The notes: a model not told the origin generated them from the sequence alone. A stretch of 64,000 nt of DNA from G963422445 sp963422445 (GCA_963422445.2 OY729512.2:992001-1056000), one strand, 5' to 3'. Shown: positions 28,562-39,364, counted from the first letter of the stretch. Numbers and translations: made by a program.

Positions 28562-29407
28562 GATAGTGTCGTCACGAAATACCAGCCCAGAGCGCCAGAC
28601 ACCGGATCTGCACCGCGGCAAGAAACGATGCGGCATTCCTGGCGTATCGCGTGGCAATCCCACGCCAACGCTTGAGCCACAGAAACGCGTTCTCCACCAA
28701 ATGCCGGTGCCGGTAGAGAGGGACATCATACGCTCCGGGGTGGTTGTGGTTGCGCTTCGGCGGAACCACTGGAATGACTTCATGCTCCTCACAATAAGAC
28801 AGGATGGCATTCGTGTCATAGGCCTTGTCCGCCAACAAGGACTCGGCATCTATCCCTTCAATCAGCTCGACCGCTTGACTGCAATCTGCTGCCGTCCCCT
28901 CGGTCACCGACACTCGCACCGGCATCCCATGCGCGTCCACAGCCAGGTGCAGCTTCGTGTTCAGCCCCCTTTTGTGCGACCCATCGCCTGATTGCCACCG
29001 ACCGCACCGCTCGCATGGGGATGGACCTTAAGATGACTGGCGTCAATCATCAGCCACTCATCGTCCGGCTCATCCACCAGAGGCTCCAGCAACGCCCCCC
29101 AGAGCCCCTTGTCCCGCCAGCGACAGAACCGACGATGGGTATTTTTCCAGTCTCCATAGTCTGGCGGCACATCACGCCAGGGAGCGCCGGTACGCAGAAT
29201 CCAGAAGATCGCATTAATGAACCGTCGATTATCCTGCGCCACCCCACCCCAACGTCCCGCTCGGCCAGGCAGATGAGGCTCCAACAACAGCCAGACCCTG
29301 TCCGAAATGTCGTGACGCCGATGAGCCATTCCCATGAGTCGCCTCCAAGAACCATCGAGTGAATTCGACAGATAGTACAGATAAACATCACTCATGACGA
29401 CACTATC
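28562..29407 (-). mobile_element. IS5-family (IS427 group) element, copy B
   Basis: 846 bp, same ends and length as copy A but in opposite orientation, flanked by TA at 28560-28561 and 29408-29409. It interrupts the IS1634-family remnant. Confidence 0.93.
28572..29335 (-). CDS. IS5-family transposase (orfA/orfB, -1 frameshift), copy B
   Basis: orfA starts at 29335 (MGMAHRRHDISDRVW) and stops at 28961 after the AAAAGGGGGC tract; orfB continues in the -1 frame to 28572 (VDAHGMPVRVSVTEGTAADC, LLADKAYDTNAIL, HLVENAFLWLKRWRGIATR). It differs from copy A by a few residues only (for example DDEWL for DYEWL, KAYDT for KACDT). No inactivating change is seen. Confidence 0.88.
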
Positions 29408-29409
29408 TA

Positions 29410-29721
29410 GGACATGCGGCCCCACACTGAAGTCGCGCGGATCGCCCGCGCCGCGGGTGTGGAGCCACAACTGCACCGCAGGAGAATTCCGATACCGGAA
29501 TAACAAAATCGTTAAAATGTGGGGCCGTGTGTGCCGGAACGGAAATTTTTTTTATGTAAAATCAATGCATTATGGAGATACTCAAGCCACAAAATGCCAA
29601 TTTGGGTTGAGCAGATTCTGAAGGCCGCGTAACACCGCTAGGCCATCGAATCGCTGCAAGCGCCGGTTCCGCCAACGATCCGTACAGTACAAAACATCAC
29701 GCGAGGCAATACCTTGCCCAT
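29410..29721. other. IS1634 tail and AT-rich intergenic DNA
   Basis: The first 85 bases read as a continued IS1634-type C-terminal tail (TEVARIARAAGVEPQLHRR). The remainder, with a poly-T/A stretch near 29548-29560, contains no gene. It lies downstream of the uvrC stop. Confidence 0.5.
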
Positions 29722-31674
29722 TCATGATCCGTCGTGGAAGAAATCGTAGATCCGCTTCGCAATCGCGCCGCTGATTCCATCGACCGACTCAAGATCCTTG
29801 AGTCCGGCGGCGGAGACGGCTCTGGCCGATCCGAAATGATGAAGCAATGCACGCTTTCGTTTGGCGCCGATCCCGGGAATGTCATTGATGCCGGATTGCG
29901 TAAGGGCCCGCGCTCGCCGCGCCCGATGGGTTCCTATCGCAAAACGGTGGGCCTCGTCCCTGAGCCGCTGAAGATATTGAAGTACGGAATCGCGCTCCGG
30001 TAACATGAACGGCTTCCGGTCGGGCATATGAAAGCGCTCGCGACCGGCATTGCGGTCCGGTCCCTTGGAAATTGCGACTAGGCGAAGGTGTTCGATCCCC
30101 AGTTCGGCAACAACCGTCATCGCTGCGCTGAGTTGTCCCTGACCGCCGTCAATCACAACCAGATCGGGCCATACACTGTCCCGGGTCTCGTCGTTTTCCT
30201 TCATGGCGCGGGTAAATCGCCGCCGCAACACCTGCCGCATCATGGCGTAATCGTCGCTGCTGTCGAAGCTGTCACCGTCCTCCGGACGGTCTGCCCCATT
30301 GCTTCCGTCGGTATTGCGGATATTGAATTTTCGATAGGCGTTTTTCACAAACCCATCGGGACCGGCGACGATCATTGCACCAACGGCATGACTGCCCTGG
30401 ATATGGCTGTTGTCGTAAATTTCTATTCGTTCGGGCAGGGCGGGAAGGTCGAATACACTGGCGACACCAGCGAGCAGGCGGCGATGTGAATCACTCTCGG
30501 CAAAGTGCCGAGCTAGCGCTTCACGCGCATTTATACGCGCATGATCGACAAGCTTGTGTTTGGGGCCGCGCGTCGGCCGGGCGACGATAACATGGTGCCC
30601 GGCTCGGACCGACAATGCTTCTCCGAGCAGGCCCCGTTCCGGAAACTCATGGCTGACAAGAACTAGCCGTGGCGGTTGTCTGGTATCGTAGAACTGGCCG
30701 ATGAACGCCGAGAGAATCTCGTCGGCCTCGTGCGATCGGTCGTGACTGGGAAAATAGGCGCGGTTGCCGTAATTGCTGCCGCCCCGGAAAAAAAAGACCT
30801 GGATGCAGCTGCTGCCGCCGACGCCATGCAAGGCAAAGATGTCGGCGTCGGCCAGTCCCTGAACATTGATATCCTGCCGAGCCTGGATCTGGGTCAGCGC
30901 CCGAATGCGATCACGGTACAGCGCGGCTTGCTCGAATTCCTGCGATTCGCTGGCCTCCAGCATTTTTTCCGCGAGCGCCCGCTGAATTGCAGCACTGTCA
31001 CCGGACAGAAAGCTGCGCGCCTGTGCAATCAATTCAGCATAATCTTCATGTGTAATGTAATTTACGCAGGGCGCAGCACAACGCTTGATCTGGTATTGCA
31101 AGCAGGGTCGGGTCCGATTTCTGAACATGCTGTCGGAACAGTTGCGAATCAGAAACGCGCGTTGTAATGCAGTGATCGTCCGATTCACGGCACCGGCGGA
31201 TGCGAACGGACCAAAATAATCCCCTAGCTTACTGCGAGCTCCTCGGTGTTTGAGGATCTGCGGCCACTCATGGTCGCCGGTGATCAGGATATTGGCGAAG
31301 GACTTGTCGTCCCGCATCAGGACATTGTAACGCGGCCGCAACCGCTTGATCAGATTGCTTTCAAGCAGGAGGGCCTGGATGTCGGTATGGGTTGTGACCA
31401 CTTCCAACGTGGCGGTCTCGGCAACCATACGGGCAATCCGGTGCGAGGTTTTGGCGGGGTTGGTGTAGCTGGCGACCCTCTTTCGAAGATTGCGGGCCTT
31501 GCCGACATAGAGAACATCGCCGTTGGCATTCAGCATCCGGTAAACGCCTGGTCTGTTCGGCAAGACCCGGACCTGAGCCTCGATTACAGCAATACCAGCC
31601 GCGAGATCGGGACCGCTCCCCTGGCTGCGGCTTGGCGTATCTGCACTGTCCTGATCTCTCACGGTCGACATCAT
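29722..31674 (-). CDS. uvrC: UvrABC excinuclease subunit C
   Basis: 650 residues from ATG 31674; the open frame reaches 31806, but the added residues have no family counterpart. The N-terminal GIY-YIG nuclease is [20 protein letters not shown] followed by KARNLRKRV. Next are the Cys-rich block [19 protein letters not shown], the UVR motif ([20 protein letters not shown]), the RNase H-like 5' incision domain ([35 protein letters not shown]) and a C-terminal HhH pair ([20 protein letters not shown]). It makes both cuts in nucleotide excision repair. Confidence 0.96.
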   Translation of the reverse strand: MMSTVRDQDSADTPSRSQGSGPDLAAGIAVIEAQVRVLPNRPGVYRMLNANGDVLYVGKARNLRKRVASYTNPAKTSHRIARMVAETATLEVVTTHTDIQALLLESNLIKRLRPRYNVLMRDDKSFANILITGDHEWPQILKHRGARSKLGDYFGPFASAGAVNRTITALQRAFLIRNCSDSMFRNRTRPCLQYQIKRCAAPCVNYITHEDYAELIAQARSFLSGDSAAIQRALAEKMLEASESQEFEQAALYRDRIRALTQIQARQDINVQGLADADIFALHGVGGSSCIQVFFFRGGSNYGNRAYFPSHDRSHEADEILSAFIGQFYDTRQPPRLVLVSHEFPERGLLGEALSVRAGHHVIVARPTRGPKHKLVDHARINAREALARHFAESDSHRRLLAGVASVFDLPALPERIEIYDNSHIQGSHAVGAMIVAGPDGFVKNAYRKFNIRNTDGSNGADRPEDGDSFDSSDDYAMMRQVLRRRFTRAMKENDETRDSVWPDLVVIDGGQGQLSAAMTVVAELGIEHLRLVAISKGPDRNAGRERFHMPDRKPFMLPERDSVLQYLQRLRDEAHRFAIGTHRARRARALTQSGINDIPGIGAKRKRALLHHFGSARAVSAAGLKDLESVDGISGAIAKRIYDFFHDGS

Positions 31675-31757
31675 CGGGCAAATTTCACCATCTTCAACGG
31701 ATCCGTCAACCGGGCTGTTGCAGCCTACCGATAATCCACGGTTCCTATGGATAAATT

Positions 31758-31766
31758 TGTGGATAA
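31758..31766. promoter_or_regulatory. DnaA-box-like sequence upstream of uvrC
   Basis: TGTGGATAA matches the 9-bp DnaA box on the minus strand exactly, and GATAATCCACG nearby is a weaker match. A lone box upstream of a repair gene may be regulatory or chance; there is no sign of an origin here. Confidence 0.3.
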
Positions 31767-31924
31767 ACCGAGAAAAACCTTCGGAACTGCCGATGCCCTC
31801 TAGCATTCTGGGGACTGCCCAAATATTGGGTAGATTCTTTAATCAATTGATATATAATGATTTTCATATGAAAATAAATTTTGAGTCGTCCCAAGTAATG
31901 GGTGCGCCCATTTAAGTTTAAGTT

Positions 31925-32950
31925 CCTGCTTATCCTTGAGATTCATCCAGCGATGATATTTCGATAGGGGATGGGCTGGGTACGGGCGGCGCTATGGACG
32001 AAGCGGGGGATCATGGTCTGGAGCTGGAAGCGCCGGTTGTATCGCCATGCGAAGCTTGCGAGGTATCGTTCGGCGTGATCGGGCCCGAGCTTTCGATAGG
32101 TGCCGGTGATCGCAGACTTGATATTGCCCAGCGTGGTGTTGACCCATTTGAACGGCGCCATGCGGGCTGCCTGGCAGCCCGATCCGGTGCGGATCGCGTG
32201 ATGGCTGTCGGCGATCCCATCGAGCGCGTTCCAGCAGTGCAGCCCATCGGTGAGGACCTCGGACCCGGGCGCCAGCCAGCGTTTCGCGCCGCGCGCGATT
32301 TCGCGCTTGCGGAAGCCCTTGACCGGGGCCAGCTTGAGCTTTCGCGGTCGCCCCTCGGGGCCGGTCGACACCGCCGCCACGAAGGGCGTCTTACCCGGCG
32401 CACCGCGGCCCCGTTTGCCGCCCGGGTGCGCCCCGCCGAGTTACGCGTCGTCCATCTCAACCCGACCCTCGAGCCGGGTGTTCGCCTCGCGTCTTGCCAT
32501 CACCGCCATGATCTTTTGCTTTATCGTCCAGGCGGTCGGCTGCTTGACGCCGAGCCGGCGGCCCAGCTCGACCGACGAGATGCCGTTCTTCGCCGTCACG
32601 ATCAGATGGATGGCCGCGAACCAGGTCGTCAGCGGCAGCTTGGTCGCATGGAAGATCGTGCCCGCCGTCACCGAGGTCTGCGTCTTGCAGCGGTTGCACT
32701 GGTACAACCGGCGGCGAGCCGGAACGCAGTAGCCGCGATGGCCGCAGGCCGGACAGACCAAGCCCTCGGGCCAGCGCAACCGGAACAGGGCCGCGCGGCA
32801 CTGCTCCTCCTCGCCAAAGGCCTCGCGAAACGCAGCGTCGCTCAGCCCGCGCACCCGGGATGCCAGTTTGAAGCCCATTCCGTGACCTCCACCAGAGAAA
32901 ACATTACAAGAATGTATCTCCTCAAAGGTGGAAATTCAAGGATAAGCAGG
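31925..32950 (-). mobile_element. IS1595-family element B
   Basis: 1026 bp with inverted ends CCTGCTTATCCTTGAGATTC and GAAATTCAAGGATAAGCAGG, flanked by perfect 8-bp duplications TTTAAGTT at 31917-31924 and 32951-32958. The duplication length fits the IS1595 family. It lies in the AT-rich upstream region of uvrC. Confidence 0.93.
31943..32878 (-). pseudogene. IS1595-family transposase B with one nonsense codon
   Basis: Starts at 32878, MGFKLASRVRGLSDAAFREA. The zinc ribbon (VCPACGHRGYC, YQCNRCKTQTSVTAGT) is followed by TKLPLTTWFAAIHLI and RVEMDDA, then a TAA at 32441-32443 where the family has a tyrosine (DDAY LGG). The frame then continues unbroken with GAPGKTPFVAAVSTGPEG, LTDGLHCWNAL, FKWVNTTLGNIKSAITGTY and YLASFAWRYNRRF to 31943. 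A single base change (TAC to TAA) would explain the loss. Confidence 0.88.
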
Positions 32951-33033
32951 TTTAAGTTTGAGGCGCGACACGTCTGATCGAGGTTTAAGATCCTGTGTCC
33001 GCAGTATGTTATTGGCGGTCAAGTGATGGTGAT

Positions 33034-34356
33034 ACTCTCCAAAGTGGACACCAGGGAGAGATATCATGCCCTCAGGCCACCATCACCTGACCTTCGCGCA
33101 ACGATGCCGGATCGAGACACTTCCTGAAAGGGGTGATGCGCTGCGGTCGATCGCCCGGGCACCTGGCTGCCATGTCTCGACGATCAGCCGGGAGGTGAAG
33201 CGGAATACCGGTCGGCGGGGATACCGGATGAAGCAGGCGCATCGCCTGGCGACAGAGCGCCGTCATGTGGCCTTGTCCGTGCCGCGCAAGATGATCGCGG
33301 CGGCCCGGGCCCTGGTCGAGGAGACGCTGGCTCTGCGTTGGGGTCCGGAGCAGATATCCGGCTGTCTCCGGCTTGAGGGCCTGCTGTCCGTCAGCGCGAC
33401 CTGGATCGACCGTCACATCCGGGCGGATCGGGCGGCTGGCGGGACCTTGTGCCACGCTCTCCGGCGGCGTGGCAAGACATACAACCGCCGCGGTCGCATG
33501 GCGGCGGGGCGCGGCCTGATCCCGAACCGGGTCGATATCCGCGAGCGCGCTGCGGTGGTTGACGAGACGACCCGGATTGGCGACCGGGAGGTCGATCCGA
33601 TCATCGGATCCCGGCACCGGGGTGCGGTGGTGTCGGTGGTCGACCGGGTATTGAAAGACACCTGTCTCGAATTGGTGGCCGGCAAGACGGCGGCCGCGGT
33701 TGGGGATGCGATCCGGCGGTGTCTGACGCCGTTTGCGCCGCTGGTGCAAACGCTGACGGCGGATAACGGCAAGGCGTTTGCCGGCCATCAGGCTCTCTCC
33801 GAAGACCTGTCAGCGGGATTTTTCTTCGCCACGCCTTACCATTCCCGGGACCGCGGCCTGAACGCGCATACGAATGGCCTGGTTCGGCAGTACTTTGACA
33901 AAACGATCGATTTCCGCACTGTTGAAGCGTCGGCGGTGCATGATGTCGAGCATCAGCTCAAGACCCGGCCGCGCCGGGTTCCGGGTGACCGGACGCCGGC
34001 GGCCGTGTTCGGCGACGCGCTTCGGGGTATCGGAGTATTGCTGACACGGTGAGTGCTGCCGGGCCTGCCTGCTCCTGTGTCATGACCGGATGAGACCCTG
34101 TCTCGTCTCGGCCACAGGACCGCTACCCCGGGGACAGGTCTGGCGCCGCCGGACACGCGGTCCTGCGGCACCGTTTCAGGGTCTGTGCTTTCCGTCACAG
34201 CGACGGGTCTTGACGCCTCTCCTGCGGGCGCCTGTGAACGGCCATGACAGCACGACCGGTACCCGGGACCCAATCAAAGCCAGCCACTCCGATACACTAT
34301 TCCCCATTGGAGGGCCTCACCTGTCACGACTCCCTGTTGCGTTTCGGACTCCGAAC
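33034..34356 (+). mobile_element. IS30-family element, copy 2
   Basis: Near-identical to copy 1 (3833-5185), from ACTCTCCAAAGTGG to GGACTCCGAAC, after which a run of 29 G residues begins. Compared with copy 1, about 45-50 bases of the 3' non-coding part are missing, with the GCCAGCC direct repeat retained once: a slippage-type deletion, or a duplication in copy 1. Confidence 0.85.
33066..34052 (+). CDS. IS30-family transposase, copy 2
   Basis: 328 residues, differing from copy 1 at scattered positions (for example CLELVAGKTAAAVGDAIRR for CLALMAGTTAAAVGDAIRR, and LNAHTNGLVRQYFDK for LNEHTNGLVRQHFDK). The C-terminus is changed: an earlier stop after GIGVLLTR. In the third motif the glutamate of LNEHTNG is an alanine (LNAHTNG), so if that residue is the catalytic acid this copy is inactive; the corresponding E may be elsewhere. 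Confidence 0.88.
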   Translation: MPSGHHHLTFAQRCRIETLPERGDALRSIARAPGCHVSTISREVKRNTGRRGYRMKQAHRLATERRHVALSVPRKMIAAARALVEETLALRWGPEQISGCLRLEGLLSVSATWIDRHIRADRAAGGTLCHALRRRGKTYNRRGRMAAGRGLIPNRVDIRERAAVVDETTRIGDREVDPIIGSRHRGAVVSVVDRVLKDTCLELVAGKTAAAVGDAIRRCLTPFAPLVQTLTADNGKAFAGHQALSEDLSAGFFFATPYHSRDRGLNAHTNGLVRQYFDKTIDFRTVEASAVHDVEHQLKTRPRRVPGDRTPAAVFGDALRGIGVLLTR

Positions 34357-34385
34357 GGGGGGGGGGGGGGGGGGGGGGGGGGGGG
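34357..34385. repeat. poly-G tract, 29 bases
   Basis: Twenty-nine consecutive G residues exactly at the boundary between the IS30 copy 2 homology and an IS4-family remnant. In IS30 copy 1 the corresponding position reads CAGGGCAGG. The exact length is unreliable in any sequencing method. Confidence 0.9.
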
Positions 34386-34402
34386 TATGAGCGCTAACTT
34401 GT

Positions 34403-35486
34403 TTAGCTGCATTTCGCGAAATGCAGCGCGCGCCGGCGGGGCGGCTTTGCCAGGGAGCTGGAGATCGGGTTCCATTCGGCGATCACCTGATCGAGAGGAC
34501 GTTGGGGTTCGATGGCTCGCGCGAGTTGGTTGAGCATGAACCGGAAGTCACGCCAGGGGCTGTGCGGTCGGGATCGCCTCCACGCGGTACCCCCAGGGGG
34601 AACCCGCGGTGGCGTGGTGAATGAGCTTGTCCACCAGCAGCGCCACCAGGAGTTTGCCGGAGAGCCATGCCTTGGCGCTCTCGTCGTCATATTTCGGCAG
34701 AGGCCCCAGCTGTGCCAGCGACTTGAAGCGCTTGAAGACCAGTTCGACCTGCCAGCGGGTGCGAGACCACTCGAGAACCTCGGCGGCGGTGAAGCCCGCT
34801 TCGGGGAAGGGGGTGACCACGATGACGGAGCGCGCGAACTCGAGAGTTCGGGGTTGAGGCCGCTTGCCTCTGCGCGTGGCCTCCTTGCGCAGTTTGCGCT
34901 GCGCGATCCGGAGGGCCGCTTGCGTCTTTTCTGATCGCGCACACGCGCCCCGGCACCGCGATGCCGCCCCCGACCGCTACAGCGGGCCAGGATTGCACGC
35001 TGCCTGTGCGCTTGAGCGTCGTGACGTGCACCAGAAGGTCGAACGGCGCGACGTCGGTCCGTCCGAAAGGACAGCGACCCCGTGTTCACCCGTACGGTGA
35101 CATGGCCGCCCGCAGACACCACATGATCAAGGCCCGCAGTGGTCGAGTAACCCCGGTCGGCCAGCACATAGTCGCCCTCGGCGATCGACAAATGCCTGAA
35201 CGTCTCGCCCGCACCCGGCCCCTCGGTCGCCGTCAGCTTGAAGAAGGCGCACGCTGTCGTGCAGCCGCTACAGCGACCCGGTCCGTCCAGGCTCCTTCAC
35301 CGTCGTCGCGGCGAACGCCCTGACCTGAAAGCCGCCGTCGCCCGACAGCGCGATCCCCGGTTCGCGGAACAGCGCGATGCACAGGGCACGCAGCCAGCCT
35401 CGGTCAGACGGACCTTGCGGCCACCGGCAGCCGGAAGAACACAGTCGCCATGAGCCGGTCTCCAAATCGACCTTGCATCGGGTCAT
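34403..35486 (-). pseudogene. IS4-family transposase, degraded
   Basis: Pieces in several minus-strand frames: an N-terminal part near 35268-35486 (GIALSGDGGFQVRAFAATTV), GDYVLADRGYSTTAGLDHVV at about 35120-35190 (the second Asp region), VHVTTLKRTGSVQ near 35000, and RTRWQVELVFKRFKSLAQLG near 34700-34770 (the Tyr/Arg/Glu signature), followed by KAWLSGKLLVALLVDKLIHH. Several frameshifts; dead. Confidence 0.75.
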
Positions 35487-35517
35487 GCAGACTTTCGACC
35501 CGGAGTAGAGGCAAGCG

Positions 35518-35850
35518 GTGCTTCAACGTTATGGGCCACCACGTCTCCACATCGCACAAGCCCTTGTCGTCGACGGCAAACGCATCCGCGGCGCCAATCG
35601 CAACAGCGAGGATCATCATGAAACCGTGACTCTGGTCGAGCATGGCAGCCGGATGCCGGCCGCCATGCTCGACGTTCACGACCAGGGCGGTAACATCGCA
35701 GCCGTGCGGGCGGTCCTCGAAACCCTCCTGATCGCCGGCCGAGTCATCACCTTCGATGCTCTCCATACCACCCGCGACACCGCTTGGCTCATCGTCGAGA
35801 CACACGAAGCATCCATGTCTTGGCGCAAGCCTTTTTGGCGGATGGTGTGA
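35518..35850 (+). pseudogene. ISAs1-family transposase fragment
   Basis: One frame of 110 codons with QALVVDGKRIRGANRNSEDH, the first Asp region of ISAs1 transposases, then AVRAVLETLLIAGRVITFDA, followed by the second Asp region LHTTRDTAWLIVE. N- and C-terminal parts are absent. It is bounded by IS4 and IS110 remnants. Confidence 0.75.
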
Positions 35851-36038
35851 AAAAGATTCACGGATTATCCACTGGGTTTCCCACATCCGTTCCGAAGCCG
35901 AAACGATGCTGCGATGCTGAGTGACCGTTCCAGGTTGCGATCTCGGGACGCCACTCGCCATGCTACACCCGCATCGGGCGCCGCCCGCCTGTTCTTTCCA
36001 TTGCCCGGTCATGACGCCATGTCCGGTGCTTCGGGTGA

Positions 36039-36975
36039 CTAGCGCCGACCCTGGCGCAGCAGGGCATCGGCGAGGATGATGAGCTTGCGCATCACCGCGA
36101 CGATCGCGACCTTGTGGTGTGTCCCCCGGCCACGGTCAGGCGGTCATACAAGGCCTTGAGGTCCGGAGTGTGGCGCAAGGCCGTCATGGTTGCCACGTAC
36201 AGCAGGTCGCGTGGTCGCTGGCGGAGCCGCCGCGGATATGGTGGGGTTCGCTGCCTTGACCGCTGTCACAGGCAAAGGGCGTCACCCCACCCGTGCCGCC
36301 ACCTGACGGTTGCCGAGGATGCCGCGTTCCGACATTCAGCAGATCATCGCGGCAGTATTGACGACCCCGATGCCGGGGACCGAGAGCAAGATCCGCCAGC
36401 TCTCCGCAGAGTCCTCATTGTCCATTATCAGGGTCTTGATGTCGGTATCAACCCCTTCGACCTCATGGGCCTCGTGACCTCGCTGTCCAAGGCGGCTGCG
36501 ACCACCCTGGTCTTCTCGATCGCACAGCCTTCGGCGACCGCGTAGGCCGTCCGGTCGAGCGATGCGCGCATCGCGACACAGTGCGCACAAACCGTCAACA
36601 GATCCGCCGGACGGTTGAGGAACGCCGTGCGTGGCGTCACGGCCACGAAGGCCGGAAACGCCTGGCCGAACACCGTCAGCACCCTGGCATCGACACGGTC
36701 GGTCTTCTCAAGATGACCCATGGCCTCGGCGAAGCGGCGGGCCCGCAACGGGTTGATTACGATCACGGCATAATCACGATTATGCAGGGACTGGTGGACG
36801 CCCCGGCGGCGCGGCCTGTCGCTTCCGGAACGACACGCTTGACGTCGCGCTGTTTCAACCATGCGTTCAGAGCCCGCCAGCTGGTGCCGTCGTTGTCGAA
36901 CCGGCGATCCTCACCATTGACAGGCACGTCAAGGCTGCTCTTGCCCACATCGATTTCGGCCATGACGGTTGTCAT
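36039..36975 (-). pseudogene. IS110-family transposase, frameshifted
   Basis: Starts at 36975 with MAEIDVGKSSLDVPVNGEDR-type sequence (the first Asp of the DEDD/RuvC-like domain), then frames change: NRDYAVIVINPLRARRFAEA, HLEKTDRVDARVLTVFGQAF near 36600-36800, and VVNTAAMIC near 36336. The C-terminal end (VMRKLIILADALLRQG type) reaches 36039. At least three lesions. Confidence 0.8.
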
Positions 36976-37125
36976 GATCCGTTGCTCCTGTTCCTTGCGA
37001 TGATTCGGGGTGGTACCCAAGCATCCATTCAGGACCCAGGGGATCGGAAAAGGGGCAGGCCGACCGAGGGCTCAAACACGGTTCTAAAACCAAGAGAGAT
37101 ACGGTCCCAGTCCGCTCCGCGGGGA

Positions 37126-37274
37126 ATTGTCCCCCGCATTCCCTCCCCCGCTATCGCGAGCGGGGGAGGGAAACTCTATGATAGCATGACTGTGGCTCTG
37201 AGTGACCATGGGTTTCGCGATCGACACCCCTATGGATAAATATATGCCTCCAAGGGTTTGGGAGGGTCATACAA
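37126..37274 (+). repeat. dispersed repeat R2 with hairpin, copy 2
   Basis: The stem-loop TTCCCTCCCCCGCT / AGCGGGGGAGGGAA lies at about 37139-37173, followed by CTCTATGATAGCATGACT, TTTCGCGATCGACACCCCTA, TGGATAAATATATGCC and GGGTCATACAAG at the end, in the same order as copy 1. The ISKra4 remnant starts just after. Confidence 0.65.
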
Positions 37275-37707
37275 GAAAGTTGGTGGCATAAGACCGTCTG
37301 TCAGCATGCTTCAGTGCCTGATGGTGAGGGTCCATGAGACCTGGGGGTCGATCCGAGCGCCGGTTCTGTCCGGTCTCCAGACCGAGGATGGCATTCCGGT
37401 GGCGGCGCGGAGCATTACGGTATCGCTGGACAGCATCATAGTGCCGCTTCAGCCGCGGGCCCGGTCGCATCTGGATGCGGCTTGGCGGAAGGCATCTTGT
37501 GGCACGATCGGGTTTTACGACAGGGTATGGAAAGCAATTGAAGATGCTGTATTTCGGCCGCATGCCGGAGGCCGGCAAGGGTGATCTGAAAGCGCAGCTC
37601 ACGGCCGAAGTGGCGCATATCCGGGCCCTGCGCCCGGACAGTCTGATCGTCGTCGCCGTCGCACGGGACAACCGGACCTTTCTGTAGAGCCTTGAGCTGG
37701 ACGTCTA

Positions 37708-38883
37708 GTGTCCTGTACGCAAAGTTCGTATTGTTAAGGGGGGTGGTGTCGATTCGGGGGGCATGGTGATGCGACTTTCGGTGGAGATCAAGCTGAGCGC
37801 GGACGAGCGCAACGAGCTTGAGCGGCTGGCGCGCGGGCGCAAAGTCTGGCGAGGCCTGTCCGATCGGGCGCACATCGTGCTGCTGGCGGCCGAAGGGCTT
37901 ACCAATGTGCAGATTGGGAGCGTGCTGGGCGTGACCAGCCAGACCGCCAGGAAGTGGCGCAATCGCTTCGCAGAGCATCGTCTTGACGGGCTTGACGACG
38001 AGCCGCGCTCCGGCCGTCCCCGGCGCATCGATGACGACGCCGTGGCCGAGGTGGTGCGCAAGACGCTTGAGGAGAAGCCTCGTGACGCGACCCAATGGAG
38101 CACGCGCTCGATGGCGCAGGCGACGGGGTATGCGCCGTCGACGGTCAATCGCATCTGGCGAGCCTTTTCCCTTCAGCCGCACAGGAGCGAGACCTTCAAG
38201 CTCTCGGCAGACCCCTACTTCGTGGACAAGACGCGCGACATCGTGGGGCTCTACGTGGACCCGCCGCAGCATGCCATGGTCCTCTGCGTGGACGAGAAAT
38301 CGCAGGTTCAGGCCCTCGATCGCACCCAGCCGCTGCTGCCGCTGCGCCCGGGGCAGGTCGAGCGGCGCACTGATTACAAGCGCAACGGCACGACCTCGCT
38401 CTTCGCAGCCCTTGACGTCGCCACAGGCAAGGTCATCGGACAGTGCTATCGGCGCCACCGCAGCGTGGAGTTCCGCAAGTTCCTGGATCACGTCGAGGCC
38501 AACGTGCCGCCCGACCTCGAGATCCACATCGTCATGGACAACTACTCGACCCACAAGACGAAGACGATCCGCGACGGGTTCGCCCGGCGACCGCGCTGGC
38601 ATGTTCACTTCACCCCGACCTCTGCCTCGTGGCTCAACCAAGTCGAGCGCTTCTTCGCCGATCTGACAGAGAAGCAGATCCGGCGCGGGGTTCACCGATC
38701 GACCGTCGAGCTGGAGCAGGCGATCACCGGGTACATCGACACCGTCAACGAGGACCCCAAGCCCTTCCGCTGGCACAAGACAGCCGATGAAATCCTGGCG
38801 TCCATCAAGCGCTTCTGCCTCAGGACCCTCGAAACCGCTGCAGCCGCAACATCATAACGGTACGAACTTTGGAATCAGGACAC
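37708..38883 (+). mobile_element. IS630-b element, copy 1
   Basis: 1176 bp with ends GTGTCCTGTACGCAAAG and TTTGGAATCAGGACAC, flanked by TA at 37706-37707 and 38884-38885. Copy 2 (43245-44422) is the same element on the other strand. It interrupts the ISKra4 transposase. Confidence 0.93.
37763..38857 (+). CDS. IS630-family transposase, intact
   Basis: 364 residues: a helix-turn-helix ([20 protein letters not shown]), a winged part ([20 protein letters not shown]) and the DDE core with [32 protein letters not shown] and [20 protein letters not shown]. One open frame without stops, so it may be functional. Compared with copy 2, one residue is missing in RTDYKRN (RTHDYKRN there). Confidence 0.93.
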   Translation: MVMRLSVEIKLSADERNELERLARGRKVWRGLSDRAHIVLLAAEGLTNVQIGSVLGVTSQTARKWRNRFAEHRLDGLDDEPRSGRPRRIDDDAVAEVVRKTLEEKPRDATQWSTRSMAQATGYAPSTVNRIWRAFSLQPHRSETFKLSADPYFVDKTRDIVGLYVDPPQHAMVLCVDEKSQVQALDRTQPLLPLRPGQVERRTDYKRNGTTSLFAALDVATGKVIGQCYRRHRSVEFRKFLDHVEANVPPDLEIHIVMDNYSTHKTKTIRDGFARRPRWHVHFTPTSASWLNQVERFFADLTEKQIRRGVHRSTVELEQAITGYIDTVNEDPKPFRWHKTADEILASIKRFCLRTLETAAAATS

Positions 38884-38885
38884 TA

Positions 38886-38896
38886 GGGGGGGGGGG
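38886..38896. repeat. poly-G tract, 11 bases
   Basis: Eleven G residues immediately right of the IS630-b target TA, inside the ISKra4 coding sequence (read as Gly-Gly-Gly before DYW). The family has no glycine run here, so the tract looks acquired. Confidence 0.85.
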
Positions 38897-39364
38897 CGAT
38901 TACTGGTGCGCCTGCCAACATCTCAGGACGGTCTCGGACCATGCCGCGAACACGGACTGGTACGAAACGCATCGCAACCTCCTGCTTGAACATCCGAATG
39001 GTGGCGGGCGGGTCATCGCGTTGATCGGGACTCTTCTGAAAACTGCCTCGTCCAGCCATGCCGATCTCGAGCGGGAACTGGCCTTCTTCAAGCGCAACCG
39101 TCACCGCATTGACTATCGTGAGTTGCGGTCCCGGACCCTGATCGTGGGATCCGGGACCGTCGAAGCCGCCAACAAGGTTCCGGTCACGCAGCGGATGAAA
39201 CGGTCGGGGATGCGATGGACAGTTGATGGTGGTCAAGGGATCCTGAGCATCCGGGCCCTGCTAAAGTCTGGCCGTTTCAACGGCGCCTAGTTTGAGATCC
39301 TGAACAGCATGACGGCGCGTAATAATGCGCCATATTGCAGATATTGGCCGAGCAAATTTCTGAA

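Larger units (their letters stand above)
37284..39290 (+). pseudogene. ISKra4-family transposase copy 2, split by an IS630
   Basis: The 5' part (37284-37707) has RPSVSMLQCLMVRVHETWGS, SLDSIIVPLQPRARSHLDAA and FGRMPEAGKGDLKAQLTAEV, with a frameshift near 37525. An IS630 follows at 37708-38883. The 3' part (38884-39290) has YWCACQHLRTVSDHAANTDW, ELAFFKRNRHRIDYRELRSR, GSGTVEAANKVPVTQRMKRS and ALLKSGRFNGA. The N-terminus is truncated. Eleven Gs at 38886-38896 mark the junction. Confidence 0.85.

Noticed and set aside
31758..31766. Replication origin suggested by a DnaA box near uvrC
   Set aside because: Only one perfect box; no AT-rich unwinding element cluster, dnaA, parAB or hemE-type neighbours.
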